Source: Anoxynatronum buryatiense | GTDB lineage: Bacteria; Bacillota; Clostridia; Peptostreptococcales; Tindalliaceae | Reading direction: 5' to 3' | DNA: 64,000 nt | Assembly: GCF_900182905.1 (NCBI RefSeq) | Contig: NZ_FXUF01000009.1 | Coordinates: 99,148-163,147, forward strand | In this document: in pieces, positions 17,559 through 26,280 of the stretch | How the letters are laid out: each line of letters begins with the position of its first letter | Numbering within the stretch: the first letter of the stretch is position 1 | The notes under the pieces: model-generated | Seen by the model: the letters and a program-made list of their open reading frames with translations, nothing else | What the model was told of the DNA's origin: nothing | The model's database searches: none | Made by a program: the position numbers and the translations under genes

Positions 17559-17586
17559 AAAAAAATCCGCCTTTTGGGGGCGGATT
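17559..17586 (-). terminator. Intrinsic terminator after the racemase gene
   Basis: Minus strand: AATCCGCC and GGCGGATT form a perfect 8-bp stem followed by a T-run. It lies 20 bp past the racemase stop codon. The rest of 17292-17606 is AT-rich and holds no gene. Confidence 0.92.
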
Positions 17587-17606
17587 TGAGGTTCAAGTAA
17601 ACTTAA

Positions 17607-18671
17607 TCAGGTGATAATGATTTTTTTAACATATGGAGATGTCATCAAACTGAGGCAGCCACCATAAGTTGGTAAAAATGTCAGATAGCTGCCAATCTGT
17701 AATAAATCAGAGCAATCTTCCACGTCAAGTATCAAATGGTCACTGCTGGCTCCCAGAATCTGAATGCCCTTTTGCAGGGGGCATATCTCGTCAGGATGAA
17801 TATCCTGACGACCCAGTGCACAAATGGCCCTCATGCGATTGCCCCGGTCTTCAAATACCGGCCGGTTGCCAAAAGCATCCAGCCCTATGATCCCTTCGGG
17901 GATTGAGGGCTTGCGGCGCAGTTCCACAATTTCCGTCAGCAGAAGAAAAGCGTCCTGTTGAAGCCCCGGTATCGGCTCATCATTCAGCCCAATACCCATT
18001 GCAAGGGATGACCCTAATCTCAGCTGGTTGATTTCCACCGGTATTTCGCCGGTTTCCAGCAGGCTTAACGTGCCGCCGTTGCCACCGGACAACACAGGCA
18101 AGTGTCTTTTCAGCAGCTTTTCCAGTTCTGTTTTGATGTTCACCAGTTGCGTCAGGTTTTTCCGGCTGGGGCGTACACCGCCATAGCAGGTGAGGTTGGT
18201 GCCAATACCCGTCAGTTGTACTCCAGGAAGCCCATCCATCATGGATGCCGCTTCCTGGATTTCTTTCATTGCATAGAGCCCCTCACGCAAATCCCCCACA
18301 TCAACCATCAAAATCAGCTGAATCGATTTATCAAGAGCCTTCGCCTGGTTTGAAAGCGCTTTGGCTGTCTCAGGTTCAGAGATCAACACCATGTCCGCTG
18401 TCTGCACAACCGTTGCCGCTTCGCTGATCATGGGAATGCGGAGCAGCATCTTAGGAAGAGAAAAACCGGAAAGGCGCTTCAAATTATCGATGCGGGAATC
18501 TGCCAGCAAGTCAACGCCTCCAGCCACATAAGCGGTGGCAATCTCCGGGTTTCCTCCAAAAAGCTTGGTGACCCCCGCCACCTGGATTCCCTGCTGGTGG
18601 CACCGTTCCACAGTTGTCCGGGTATTGGTTTCAATTTTATTAAGATCAATTCTGATTTCGGGATATGCCAA
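17607..18671 (-). CDS. Alanine/ornithine racemase-family PLP enzyme
   Basis: About 354 aa with the alanine-racemase N-terminal fold. The PLP lysine lies in VTKLFGG (near residue 35), followed by LLADSRIDNLKRL, GIGTNLTCYGG, LSGGNGGTLSLLETG and LRLGSSLAMG, which match the Orr-type (ornithine or broad amino-acid) racemases of clostridia more than Alr of peptidoglycan synthesis. I chose TTG at 18669-18671 (MAYPEIRIDL), 6 bp after GGGAGGA; the upstream in-frame extension has no ribosome site. It probably ends an operon with the TetR, GAF-like and kinase genes. Substrate assignment is tentative. Confidence 0.87.
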   Translation of the reverse strand: MAYPEIRIDLNKIETNTRTTVERCHQQGIQVAGVTKLFGGNPEIATAYVAGGVDLLADSRIDNLKRLSGFSLPKMLLRIPMISEAATVVQTADMVLISEPETAKALSNQAKALDKSIQLILMVDVGDLREGLYAMKEIQEAASMMDGLPGVQLTGIGTNLTCYGGVRPSRKNLTQLVNIKTELEKLLKRHLPVLSGGNGGTLSLLETGEIPVEINQLRLGSSLAMGIGLNDEPIPGLQQDAFLLLTEIVELRRKPSIPEGIIGLDAFGNRPVFEDRGNRMRAICALGRQDIHPDEICPLQKGIQILGASSDHLILDVEDCSDLLQIGSYLTFLPTYGGCLSLMTSPYVKKIIIT

Positions 18672-18766
18672 GCCATTTCCTCCCTTGTGTTGTGGCGCGC
18701 CCATCCCCGCGGCCATGCTCCCTTTTTTCTGACAGTCTGAATGATAAAGGCCGCCATGTTCACCTT

Positions 18767-20266
18767 TTAAATGATGGTATCCAACACACAGCTGAAAGTA
18801 ACACAGCTCCCGGTTCCCACCTTGCTGGAAGCCTGAATGCTGCCTCCCATAAGCTCCACCAGTCCTTTGGATATGGCCAGCCCCAATCCGGTACCGCCAT
18901 AAACCCGGTTATCTGAACTGTCGGACTGCACAAACCGTTCAAAAATGGCTTCCAGTTGATCCGGCGGAATACCAATACCGGTGTCAGAAATGGATACTAT
19001 CAACTTCACGCTGTGCTGCTTCTCACCAGGTTCCACCGAAGCTTCCAGGCGGACCGATCCACTGGTGGTAAATTTCACAGCATTTCCCACCAGATTGGCA
19101 GTGATCTGACGAAGCCTGAAAGCGTCTCCCACCAGATACTCAGGAATCAATGGGTCGATATGACTTTTCAATATCAGGCCTTTTTCTGTTGCTGTTCCCT
19201 GGAAGAGTCCCAGCGCATCAGAAAACAGTTGGCGCACGTAGAAAGGTTTATTCGACAATTGGACTTTGTGGGCTTCAATCCGTGAAAAATCAAGGATATC
19301 ATTCAGAACCGCCAGCAATGCCCCTGAAGATCTTTTGGTAAGCGCCAGCAATTCCTCCTGTTCTTCATTGAGATCTGTTGTTTCAAGTAATTGAAGCATT
19401 CCCATAAACCCATTCATGGGCGTTCTGATTTCATGAGACATATTGGCAAGAAACTGACTTTTGGCCACATTGGCGGCTTCTGCTTCTTTTTTTGCCTTTT
19501 CCAGTTCGGCCATGGCTCTTTTTTTATCCGTCACATCCTGTATGGTGACAATCACACCTGCCAGCTTCCCTGCTTCATCCATCATGGGACTGAAGGATTG
19601 ATATGACCAGATATCCTCGCCGGTATGAGGATGTCTGAAATGAAGTTCCACATCACTGATGCGAACCCGTTCCAAAGCCCGGCGAAGATATACCATCACA
19701 CCATTTTCAAGCGTTTCCGGAAAAACCGTCCAGGGATGCTTTCCCAAAACCTCGTGAGCACTGACCGCGGTTTGTTCCTCCATATAGGGATTATACACCC
19801 GGTAGCGCAGTTCGGTATCGTAGACGATAATCCCTTCATTCACATACTGAATAATCTGCCGGTTAAAGGCCAGCGCTTCTTCCAGTGATTTTTCATTCCT
19901 TTTAACATCTGTCACATCCTGAAAGAGAGTAATGAATTCCCCCTGAGCAGGTGAATATACGGTCATGTGAAGCCATCGTTCCAAGGCCACAGAGTATTCG
20001 GTAAATTCATGGCTTCTCCCTGAAAGCGCCACCTGGCCAAAGGTTTTAATCCAGTCAAACCGTCTGCGAGATTCTCTGGGAAAAACGTCGCTTTCCAGCT
20101 TACCAACGACAGCATCGGCCCGAAGCCCTGTCATGGTTTCATAGGCTGGATTGACTTCGAGAAAACGGTAATCCACAGGCTGTCCCTTTTCATCGCAAAT
20201 AATGTGGTGCCTGGCATACCCCATGGGCAGATGTTCAATGATGGAGTGATTTAAATCGACATACAT
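18767..20266 (-). CDS. PAS-PAS sensor histidine kinase
   Basis: 499 aa, no TM segment, so cytosolic. There are two PAS domains (about 5-120 and 130-250), HisKA with phospho-acceptor NMSHEIRTPMNG (near 280-290) and HATPase (about 375-495; N box NLVGNAVKF, G1 DTGIGIP, G2 GGTGLGLAIS). It ends straight after the ATPase domain with no receiver. No response-regulator gene is adjacent, so it is an orphan kinase. It sits 60 bp after the GAF-like gene and 95 bp before the racemase. The signal is probably intracellular. Confidence 0.93.
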   Translation of the reverse strand: MYVDLNHSIIEHLPMGYARHHIICDEKGQPVDYRFLEVNPAYETMTGLRADAVVGKLESDVFPRESRRRFDWIKTFGQVALSGRSHEFTEYSVALERWLHMTVYSPAQGEFITLFQDVTDVKRNEKSLEEALAFNRQIIQYVNEGIIVYDTELRYRVYNPYMEEQTAVSAHEVLGKHPWTVFPETLENGVMVYLRRALERVRISDVELHFRHPHTGEDIWSYQSFSPMMDEAGKLAGVIVTIQDVTDKKRAMAELEKAKKEAEAANVAKSQFLANMSHEIRTPMNGFMGMLQLLETTDLNEEQEELLALTKRSSGALLAVLNDILDFSRIEAHKVQLSNKPFYVRQLFSDALGLFQGTATEKGLILKSHIDPLIPEYLVGDAFRLRQITANLVGNAVKFTTSGSVRLEASVEPGEKQHSVKLIVSISDTGIGIPPDQLEAIFERFVQSDSSDNRVYGGTGLGLAISKGLVELMGGSIQASSKVGTGSCVTFSCVLDTII

Positions 20267-20326
20267 GCTGCCTCCCCCGCTTTCCCAGAATATTTCCCAT
20301 ATCTGTTGTGTCTGGTGATGACTTTT

Positions 20327-20926
20327 TCACGATTCATTCGATCTATCGACTCCGGCATTAGCCAGCACACGTCCAACGCCCTGGCTGAACAGCACGACCT
20401 GGCGCTCCGAGGCCAGTTCCTGCCCTTTGGGCATGGCCAGCACGAAGTTCCCCATCAGCTGGCCGTTGTGAAGAAAGCTCATGCTGTAAATGTTGCCGAT
20501 TCCCAGCATTTTTTCAATGGTAAAACCAATGAACTCTGGAATATGATAGGACGAAGCTTCGTGGATAGAATCCAGACGGAGCAGCCGGCCATTTTGAAGT
20601 TCTTCATAAACGCCTTCTGCCAGAATCCATTCATGGCCAATCATTGGATGCCCCAGCTGGTGAATCACTGCTTCCACTTTCTGGGGTATGCCTTCGATGC
20701 CCCGGGTCACCAGCGACATTTTTGCAGGACTATATTCCGAAAGTACCAGAAACAGGGCCCCTGTCAATCGCTTTAAATCCCGCGCCAAACAGAACCACTG
20801 AAAGTTTTCAGGTTCCCAGTTTGTATAGTATTCAAGCACCTGATTCAATTCTGCGTCTGTCGCGGAGGTTGTCAGGTTGATTTGGTGCCACTTGACAGCA
20901 TCATGATTGGATTCAACGTGTGCCAT
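20327..20926 (-). CDS. GAF-like sensory protein (hypothetical)
   Basis: 199 aa. No catalytic motif is seen. The pattern FQWFCLARDLKRLTGALFLVLSEY ... IGNIYSMSFLHNGQLMGNFVLAMPKG looks like a GAF domain (about 35-195): an N-terminal helix, a strand-rich core and a final helix RQVVLFSQGVGRVLA. It has no output domain and lies between a TetR regulator and a PAS kinase, 48 and 60 bp away. It may be a detachable sensor subunit for the kinase; this is inference from context. Confidence 0.7.
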   Translation of the reverse strand: MAHVESNHDAVKWHQINLTTSATDAELNQVLEYYTNWEPENFQWFCLARDLKRLTGALFLVLSEYSPAKMSLVTRGIEGIPQKVEAVIHQLGHPMIGHEWILAEGVYEELQNGRLLRLDSIHEASSYHIPEFIGFTIEKMLGIGNIYSMSFLHNGQLMGNFVLAMPKGQELASERQVVLFSQGVGRVLANAGVDRSNES

Positions 20927-20974
20927 GGCGAAAACCTTCGCTTTCTCCGGTTTCCATGCTCAAAAAGTGGACAA

Positions 20975-21580
20975 CTATTTTTCTTCAGGAGTCTCCAGTG
21001 TTCTAAACAAACGCGATAGATATCGGTGCATGTCAGCCACCAAGTCATACTCACCGTCATGCAGTGCCCAGTGGTAGACCACCCCTCTGGCTGCAATAAA
21101 AAGATAATCCACCATTTCCTCCGGCGACAGATCTGCGGCCAGTTCCCCGGTTTGCTGCCCCCGGGTGATGATTTCTGCCAGATACACCTGCAGGTATCGT
21201 CCTTTTACCCGAAACAGATTGTTCTGAACCTCATAAAGCTTTTTGACAAATCCCAGCCCCTGATCCACTGTATAGTGAGCGTAAGCATCAAAGTAGGTGA
21301 GTATTTGGGCGCGAATCCCAGATGCCGCGAGTTCAGTGATCTGCGGTGTCACCGTTTCCCTGAAATAATCATCAATGTCTGTGAAAATCTTTTCCAGCAC
21401 TGCATACTTTGTCGGAAAGTAGTAATAGTATGTTCCCACAGAAATACCTGCTTCACGACAAATATCTGTCACTGTGATTTCCTGAAATCCCTTCTGCTCA
21501 AATAGACGTGTGGCTGTTTCAAGGATTTTCTTCTTTGTTTCAATCGCTTGCTTTTGCCGGTTTGTCAAATCCTTTCCCAT
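20975..21580 (-). CDS. TetR/AcrR-family transcriptional regulator
   Basis: About 201 aa. The helix-turn-helix is at about residues 8-55 (IETKKKILETATRLFEQKGF, ITVTDICREAGISVGTYYYYF), with a helical ligand domain behind it. ATG 21580 follows GGAGAGATTTG. It is transcribed divergently from the secreted flavin reductase at 21922. A near-palindrome lies just downstream of that gene's promoter, so it may repress both the reductase and its own operon (GAF-like protein, kinase, racemase). Confidence 0.92.
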   Translation of the reverse strand: MGKDLTNRQKQAIETKKKILETATRLFEQKGFQEITVTDICREAGISVGTYYYYFPTKYAVLEKIFTDIDDYFRETVTPQITELAASGIRAQILTYFDAYAHYTVDQGLGFVKKLYEVQNNLFRVKGRYLQVYLAEIITRGQQTGELAADLSPEEMVDYLFIAARGVVYHWALHDGEYDLVADMHRYLSRLFRTLETPEEK

Positions 21581-21831
21581 CAAATCTCTCCAGTCTTATG
21601 GGTTCTGTTTCCGTTTTTTCTCAGTTATTGCAGCAAGAAACTTTTTTTAACCTTCATTTTCTCGGCTATTATGGTTCATTATATCAATTCATTCAGACAA
21701 TGAAAAGTAGTGGCAGTCACCCGATTATCAGATCTTTGACACGGTATCTCTCAGTTGCATCCATCTTAGTTCATTAGACAACCTCAATGTGTCGCTTTTG
21801 ATGACATTTCTTTTAACTCATGTTTAGTCTG

Positions 21832-21860
21832 TTGACAATGTCTTAACAATATCGTAGAAT
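21832..21860 (+). promoter_or_regulatory. Sigma-A promoter of the flavin reductase at 21922
   Basis: TTGACA (21832-21837) and TAGAAT (21855-21860) with a 17-bp spacer. The spacer contains CTTAACAAT, also found in the promoter of the second flavin reductase at 51661. Confidence 0.82.
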
Positions 21861-21867
21861 GGTCTAG

Positions 21868-21889
21868 GTCATTGAGTACATTCAGTGAC
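21868..21889. promoter_or_regulatory. Candidate TetR operator
   Basis: A 22-bp imperfect palindrome: left arm GTCATTGAGT, centre AC, right arm ATTCAGTGAC; 8 of 10 positions pair. It begins 7 bp after the -10 box, covering the expected start site, and lies in the 341-bp region shared with the divergent TetR gene. Confidence 0.6.
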
Positions 21890-21921
21890 TACATTCTAAA
21901 AAGTCTGAAAGGGGTAATTTG

Positions 21922-23748
21922 ATGAATCGCTTGACACATTTGAAGAAAGGTTTGGCTTTGTTGCTTGCATTAATCATGGTTTTGGGACTGGCAGCCTGCC
22001 AGCCAACTGCCACGGAAGCACCGGAGGCACCAGTGGACGAATCTGCTGATGCATTGTTCCAGGCAGGTACCTACACAGCGACTGTTGACGGACACAACGG
22101 TGATCTCACTGTTGAAGTCACTGTCACCGCTGACGAGATTGTCAGCATTGAAACAACCGACCACAAAGAGAGTGCCGGCATCACTGATCTTGTTTTCGAA
22201 AGAATTCCTGCTGCGATTCTCTCCCAGCAAAACCTGGCAGTTGACGCTGTTTCCGGCGCAACCGTTACCAGTGACGCTCTGATTGCAGCTATTATCAATG
22301 CATTAGAGCAGGCCGGCGCAGATATTGCTGCCCTGCAAAGCGGTGCTGGCAGTGCTGCAGCTGCTGGTGAAGCCATTTCCTACGATGCTGATGTCGTGGT
22401 CATTGGTGGTGGTGGTGCTGGTCTGGCCGCGGCTGTCACTGCACATCAAAATGGTGCCAGTGTTATTATCATCGAAAAAATGCCCCGCCTGGGTGGTAAC
22501 ACCATTCTTTCCGGTGGTGCTTTCAACGCTGTTGATCCTGGCAGACAGGTGCCTCAGGGAATCGAAGATTCCATTGACAAGCATTTTCAGCAAACCTTCG
22601 ACGGCGGCGACCAGGTGGGTAATCCTGAACTGGTTCGTGTGCTGGTGGAAAATGCCTACCCGGCCATCGAATGGCTGGAAAGCCTGGGCATGAAGTTCAA
22701 TGACGAGGTGTTTACGGTTCTCGGCGGCCTGTGGCCCCGTGCACACAAACCTTCCACACCACTGGGCACCGGCTTCATCGACACTTATTCCAATTACATC
22801 AATGCTAACGACGGTATTGAAGTACTGCTGGATACTGAAGCCACCGAACTGATTGTGGAAAACGGTCGTGTCACCGGTGTTATCGCCAAGCATTTCAACG
22901 ATGATGTGACACTGAACGCCTCCAAAGGTGTTGTCATGGCTTCCGGCGGATTTGGCGTGAACTCAGAAATGCGTGACCGCTTCAACGAAGACTGGCCCGC
23001 ACTGACCAACCTGAAAAGCACCAATCATCCCGGTGCCACCGGCGATGGGCTTGTTATGGCTGAAGCCATCGGAGCCAGCCTCATCGGCATGCATAACATT
23101 CAGCTGCTTCCATTGGGCGACCCCAATAGCGGAAGTCTCAGCGGCAACATTGAACACGGTGTTGAAAACCGTATTTTCGTGAACAAAGAAGGGAATCGTT
23201 TTGTTGATGAGGGTGCCCGGCGCGATGTGATGACCCTGGCCCTGATGGAGCAAACAGATGCCTACCTGTATATCGTACTGGATAGCAGTGATTATCCGGA
23301 TCCCGACACCACCACTAATAACTTCAACGAAACCATTAATGAACTGATTGATCAGGGACGTGCCTTCAAAGGCGACACCCTGGAAGAACTGGCAGCCGCC
23401 ATTAACGTGGATCCTGCCAACCTGGTTCAGGCAGTTGAATCCTTCAATGAAGCTGTTGAAAACGGCGGTCCCGACGAATTTGGCCGCACCCTTTTTGCCA
23501 GAAAAATTGAACAGGCACCTTTCTATGCAGGTCCCCGCGTACCCACCGTTCACCATACCATGGGTGGTATTGAAATCAACACCCTGGCACAGGTACTGGA
23601 TACCGACGGCAATGTGATTCCCGGTTTCTATGCTGCCGGAGAAGTCACTGGCGGCATTCACGGTGCCAACCGACTTGGCGGCAACGCCCTGGCTGATATT
23701 GCCGTCTTTGGCAGAATCGCCGGTGAAAACATTGCCAACGAGCAGTAA
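21922..23748 (+). CDS. Secreted FMN/FAD flavin reductase of the fumarate/urocanate reductase family
   Basis: 608 aa. A lipoprotein signal (LGLAAC, Cys 26) is followed by an acidic linker and an FMN-binding domain (about 45-125) with the covalent-FMN motif SGATVTSD. The FAD domain (about 155-605) has DVVVIGGGGAGLAAA, GGNTILSGGAFNAVD, HHTMGG and GGIHGANRLGGNALAD. The arginine of the RD pair after NRFVDEG and the late HH and NR residues are kept. The position of the fumarate-binding His (HPT in true fumarate reductases) reads QLLPLG, so the acceptor is probably not fumarate. It would act as a surface terminal reductase fed by membrane FMN carriers. ATG 21922 follows AAAGGGG. An ApbE flavin transferase would be needed and is not in the window. 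Confidence 0.92.
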   Translation: MNRLTHLKKGLALLLALIMVLGLAACQPTATEAPEAPVDESADALFQAGTYTATVDGHNGDLTVEVTVTADEIVSIETTDHKESAGITDLVFERIPAAILSQQNLAVDAVSGATVTSDALIAAIINALEQAGADIAALQSGAGSAAAAGEAISYDADVVVIGGGGAGLAAAVTAHQNGASVIIIEKMPRLGGNTILSGGAFNAVDPGRQVPQGIEDSIDKHFQQTFDGGDQVGNPELVRVLVENAYPAIEWLESLGMKFNDEVFTVLGGLWPRAHKPSTPLGTGFIDTYSNYINANDGIEVLLDTEATELIVENGRVTGVIAKHFNDDVTLNASKGVVMASGGFGVNSEMRDRFNEDWPALTNLKSTNHPGATGDGLVMAEAIGASLIGMHNIQLLPLGDPNSGSLSGNIEHGVENRIFVNKEGNRFVDEGARRDVMTLALMEQTDAYLYIVLDSSDYPDPDTTTNNFNETINELIDQGRAFKGDTLEELAAAINVDPANLVQAVESFNEAVENGGPDEFGRTLFARKIEQAPFYAGPRVPTVHHTMGGIEINTLAQVLDTDGNVIPGFYAAGEVTGGIHGANRLGGNALADIAVFGRIAGENIANEQ

Positions 23749-23792
23749 TCACCATTTTGCTTAGATCCTCCTTTCTTATATTTCGGTAAGAT

Positions 23793-23843
23793 AACAGCAC
23801 AAAACCGGAAGCCGCCGCAAGGCACTTCCGGTTTTGTGCTGTT
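23793..23843. terminator. Bidirectional terminator between convergent flavoprotein genes
   Basis: A perfect 19-bp stem (23793-23811 with 23825-23843) around a 13-base loop. The stem contains AAAACC/GGTTTT, so U-rich ends serve both strands. It ends the plus-strand reductase and the minus-strand FMN-binding operon. Confidence 0.9.
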
Positions 23844-23862
23844 GTTGATTATACTGATGGAT

Positions 23863-24837
23863 TCACTGGCCGGATCGGTTCACCGGCATGGCATAATCGT
23901 ATATTTTCCATGAGTCCTCATTCTCACGGTGCCCCACCAGGAAATTGCGAAGGTATCGCCCGGTGCCCCACTGGGGACCACCGGTATCATCGGAAAGCAC
24001 CTGTTCATAATCCACATTGATCACTTCAAAGTCGACCAGCTGGTAGTCTTTTACCAGATCCATCACACCGTCATAGTAATAGTCATTGCAGGCTCCATTG
24101 GCCAGCAACCCCTCATTGTATTCTTTGGCACTCAGGGTATCCACATGGTACAGTGTGACCGCTTTCATGTAACGGCCTTCATCCAGTGCCAGCTTCCGTT
24201 CATTTTCGATACTGATGGCGTGTGGCTCAATATCAGCCAGGAGGGTATATTTTTCGTCAAAGTCAAAGGTGATGGAGCTGATGAAGTCACGCACCACCAC
24301 TTCTTCTGCAACCGATTTGGGTGGTCGAACCAGTTCCAGTTCCCGGTCTTCTACTTCCACCCGATGTGGCCCTTCGTACTGGTATTCATTTTGGTATTCT
24401 TTTGAAATATGAGCCACCGGTGGTGATTTTAAAGCCGTTTCAATGGCTTGAAGAATCACCTTACTGCTGTTGGTGGCTCCCGACACCAGATCCACCTGGG
24501 TGGTTTGGAATGCCATGACCTGACCAGGAATCACATTGGCCGCTTCTCCACGATCATGCTGATGACTAAACTCCAAACCAGTAATACGGTGGTTTTCCAC
24601 CGTTACCCGAGCGGTGGCGGAGATCCATGTGATGGTTTTCTCCCCTTCATAAATACCGTCTTCCAGGGTTTTTAAGTCAACACCCGTCAGCTCAATGGCC
24701 GCCACTTCCTGGCGATACTGACGAAGCTGGAACCACCGTTCCCCCCAGATGACACCCGATGCCAGAAGTACCATCAGCAGAATACCAATGATAAGCCCCC
24801 TTTTTTTCTTGAGTTTGGAAACATTTATCGTTTTCAT
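23863..24837 (-). CDS. Membrane-anchored FMN-binding protein with a C-terminal domain of unknown function
   Basis: 324 aa. One N-terminal TM (about 13-31) precedes an extracytoplasmic FMN-binding domain (about 48-145) with SGATNSS, the covalent-FMN site. After a linker, about 160 residues (180-320) rich in aromatic and acidic residues form a domain I do not recognise (CNDYYYDGVMDLVKDYQLVD, GGPQWGTGRYLRNFLVGHRE). It shares a terminator with the convergent secreted reductase and follows a small membrane protein by 29 bp. It is a plausible electron carrier on the outer membrane face. The C-terminal domain might dock a partner or bind a ligand; that is inference. Confidence 0.82.
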   Translation of the reverse strand: MKTINVSKLKKKRGLIIGILLMVLLASGVIWGERWFQLRQYRQEVAAIELTGVDLKTLEDGIYEGEKTITWISATARVTVENHRITGLEFSHQHDRGEAANVIPGQVMAFQTTQVDLVSGATNSSKVILQAIETALKSPPVAHISKEYQNEYQYEGPHRVEVEDRELELVRPPKSVAEEVVVRDFISSITFDFDEKYTLLADIEPHAISIENERKLALDEGRYMKAVTLYHVDTLSAKEYNEGLLANGACNDYYYDGVMDLVKDYQLVDFEVINVDYEQVLSDDTGGPQWGTGRYLRNFLVGHRENEDSWKIYDYAMPVNRSGQ

Positions 24838-24866
24838 TCAACCTACCCTTTCTGCCTGGCAAGCCA

Positions 24867-25328
24867 TTAAGCACCTGCCGTCTGTCGTTGCCGCAGCTTT
24901 CGGGAATAAAACAGGAAGATGGGCAGGGGGATTGCGATCCAGCCCAGGCTTTTAACAAGGGAATTTTTGGCCCGCACTACCTGCCGCTCTGTTTCGGCAA
25001 TGACCATGGCATCGTACTTTTCCCGAATTTCTTCCTCACTCAGCTGAACCACCGCTTCACCGTCTTCTTTCAGTTCCCGTTCGATTCCCCACCGTCGGTA
25101 ATCTTCATAGCTCTGGTAGTAGGGAGCCGGCGCCACAATGTCTGCCACTGCCATAAACGCCGCCACACTGCCGCCGATGGTCATCATTAATGTTGCAAAC
25201 AAGACCACATAGATGTACACATTTCGAATCATGTCTTCGCCTCCCTGATGTGAACCGCTTCTCGCACCGGCAATTACCAGTACGACAATCGCCAACAGTG
25301 CCAGTGGAATCAGTAAAGAAATTGCCAT
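24867..25328 (-). CDS. Hypothetical three-helix membrane protein
   Basis: 153 aa. There are hydrophobic segments at about 3-20, 36-65 and 128-145, with a charged stretch (SYEDYRRWGIERELKEDGEAV ... ERQVVRAKNS) between the last two. MIRNVYIYVVLFATLMMTIGGSVAAFMAVADIVAP recalls DUF5671-type membrane proteins, but I cannot confirm the family. The ATG follows AAAGGAGGCGAAAGCAG. It lies 29 bp upstream of the FMN-binding protein and 57 bp downstream of nfo, so it may belong to either unit. Confidence 0.72.
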   Translation of the reverse strand: MAISLLIPLALLAIVVLVIAGARSGSHQGGEDMIRNVYIYVVLFATLMMTIGGSVAAFMAVADIVAPAPYYQSYEDYRRWGIERELKEDGEAVVQLSEEEIREKYDAMVIAETERQVVRAKNSLVKSLGWIAIPLPIFLFYSRKLRQRQTAGA

Positions 25329-25385
25329 CTGCTTTCGCCTCCTTTATGTTGACAATGATACAGACGGTTCACCGAAAGATTTGTT

Positions 25386-26228
25386 TCACGGAAGGAACTC
25401 GGCTGCAGCTGCTTTCAGTTTCTTGATTTCTTCCTGATGCGCCGGAAGCTCATTGGGCGTTTCCAGATTAAAGGGCAAATGCCGCAGGCGGGGATGGGTC
25501 ATCACCTTCACCAGTGCCTCCAGTCCCAGACTCCCTTCACCAATGGTGGCGTGACGGTCTTTTCTGGAGTTAAATGGCACCAGACTGTCGTTGAGATGAA
25601 AGGCCTTCAGTCGCTCCAGGCCCATGAGACTGTCTGCATGATCCAGCACCTTATCCAGATCAGTGACAATATCGTACCCGGCTGAGTAGAGGTGACAGCT
25701 ATCCAGGCAGATGCCCAGCCGCCGGTTGTTTTTCACCCCGTCAATGATCATCTTCAGTTCTTCGAAGGCACTTCCCACTTCAGACCCTTTTCCCGACATG
25801 CCTTCCAACAGTATCCAGTTATCTGTTTCTGGCGTCAACAGTTCATTGAGGGCTTCCACGATCAGGGCGATACCAGTTTCTGCCCCCTGCCCCACGTGAG
25901 AACCGGGATGAAAAACATACACGCTTTCCGGTAACTGTTTCAGACGTTCCAAATCATCCTGGAAAATCATTCGGGAAAAGGCCCGGGTTTCCGGTTTGTC
26001 GGAGCACAGATTCATGGTATAGGCCCCATGGGCAACCAACGGCCCAAACCGGTGGATATTCATGATTTTTTGCAGCTGCTCCACATCTGTTTTATCAATC
26101 GCCTTCGCTTTCCCGCCCCGGGGATTTCGGGTGAAGAACTGGAAGGTGCTGGCACCTATGGAAACCGCATCCAACCCGGCCTGGTAAAACCCTTTTGAAA
26201 TGGAAAGGTGACATCCGATGGTGATCAT
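25386..26228 (-). CDS. nfo: Endonuclease IV (AP endonuclease)
   Basis: 280 aa, full length. It cleaves 5' of abasic sites in base-excision repair with a trinuclear zinc cluster in a TIM barrel. Family motifs are visible: IGCHLSISKG at the start, FTRNPRG, VAHGAYTMNL, VFHPGSHVGQG, LLEGMSGKGSEVG, GICLDSCHLYSAGYD, FHLNDS, KDRHATIGEG and the final FNLETP. The metal-binding His, Glu and Asp residues are all present. ATG 26228 follows GGAGGAGTACT. It lies 52 bp after the pirin gene. Confidence 0.97.
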   Translation of the reverse strand: MITIGCHLSISKGFYQAGLDAVSIGASTFQFFTRNPRGGKAKAIDKTDVEQLQKIMNIHRFGPLVAHGAYTMNLCSDKPETRAFSRMIFQDDLERLKQLPESVYVFHPGSHVGQGAETGIALIVEALNELLTPETDNWILLEGMSGKGSEVGSAFEELKMIIDGVKNNRRLGICLDSCHLYSAGYDIVTDLDKVLDHADSLMGLERLKAFHLNDSLVPFNSRKDRHATIGEGSLGLEALVKVMTHPRLRHLPFNLETPNELPAHQEEIKKLKAAAAEFLP

Positions 26229-26280
26229 AGTACTCCTCCTGCCAGTATACTTACTGTCTCCACGTATATTCGATGCTACT

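Noticed and set aside
22963..23661. 232-codon open frame on the minus strand within the first flavin reductase
   Set aside because: Mirror of a conserved FAD domain; the sense frame has all motifs.
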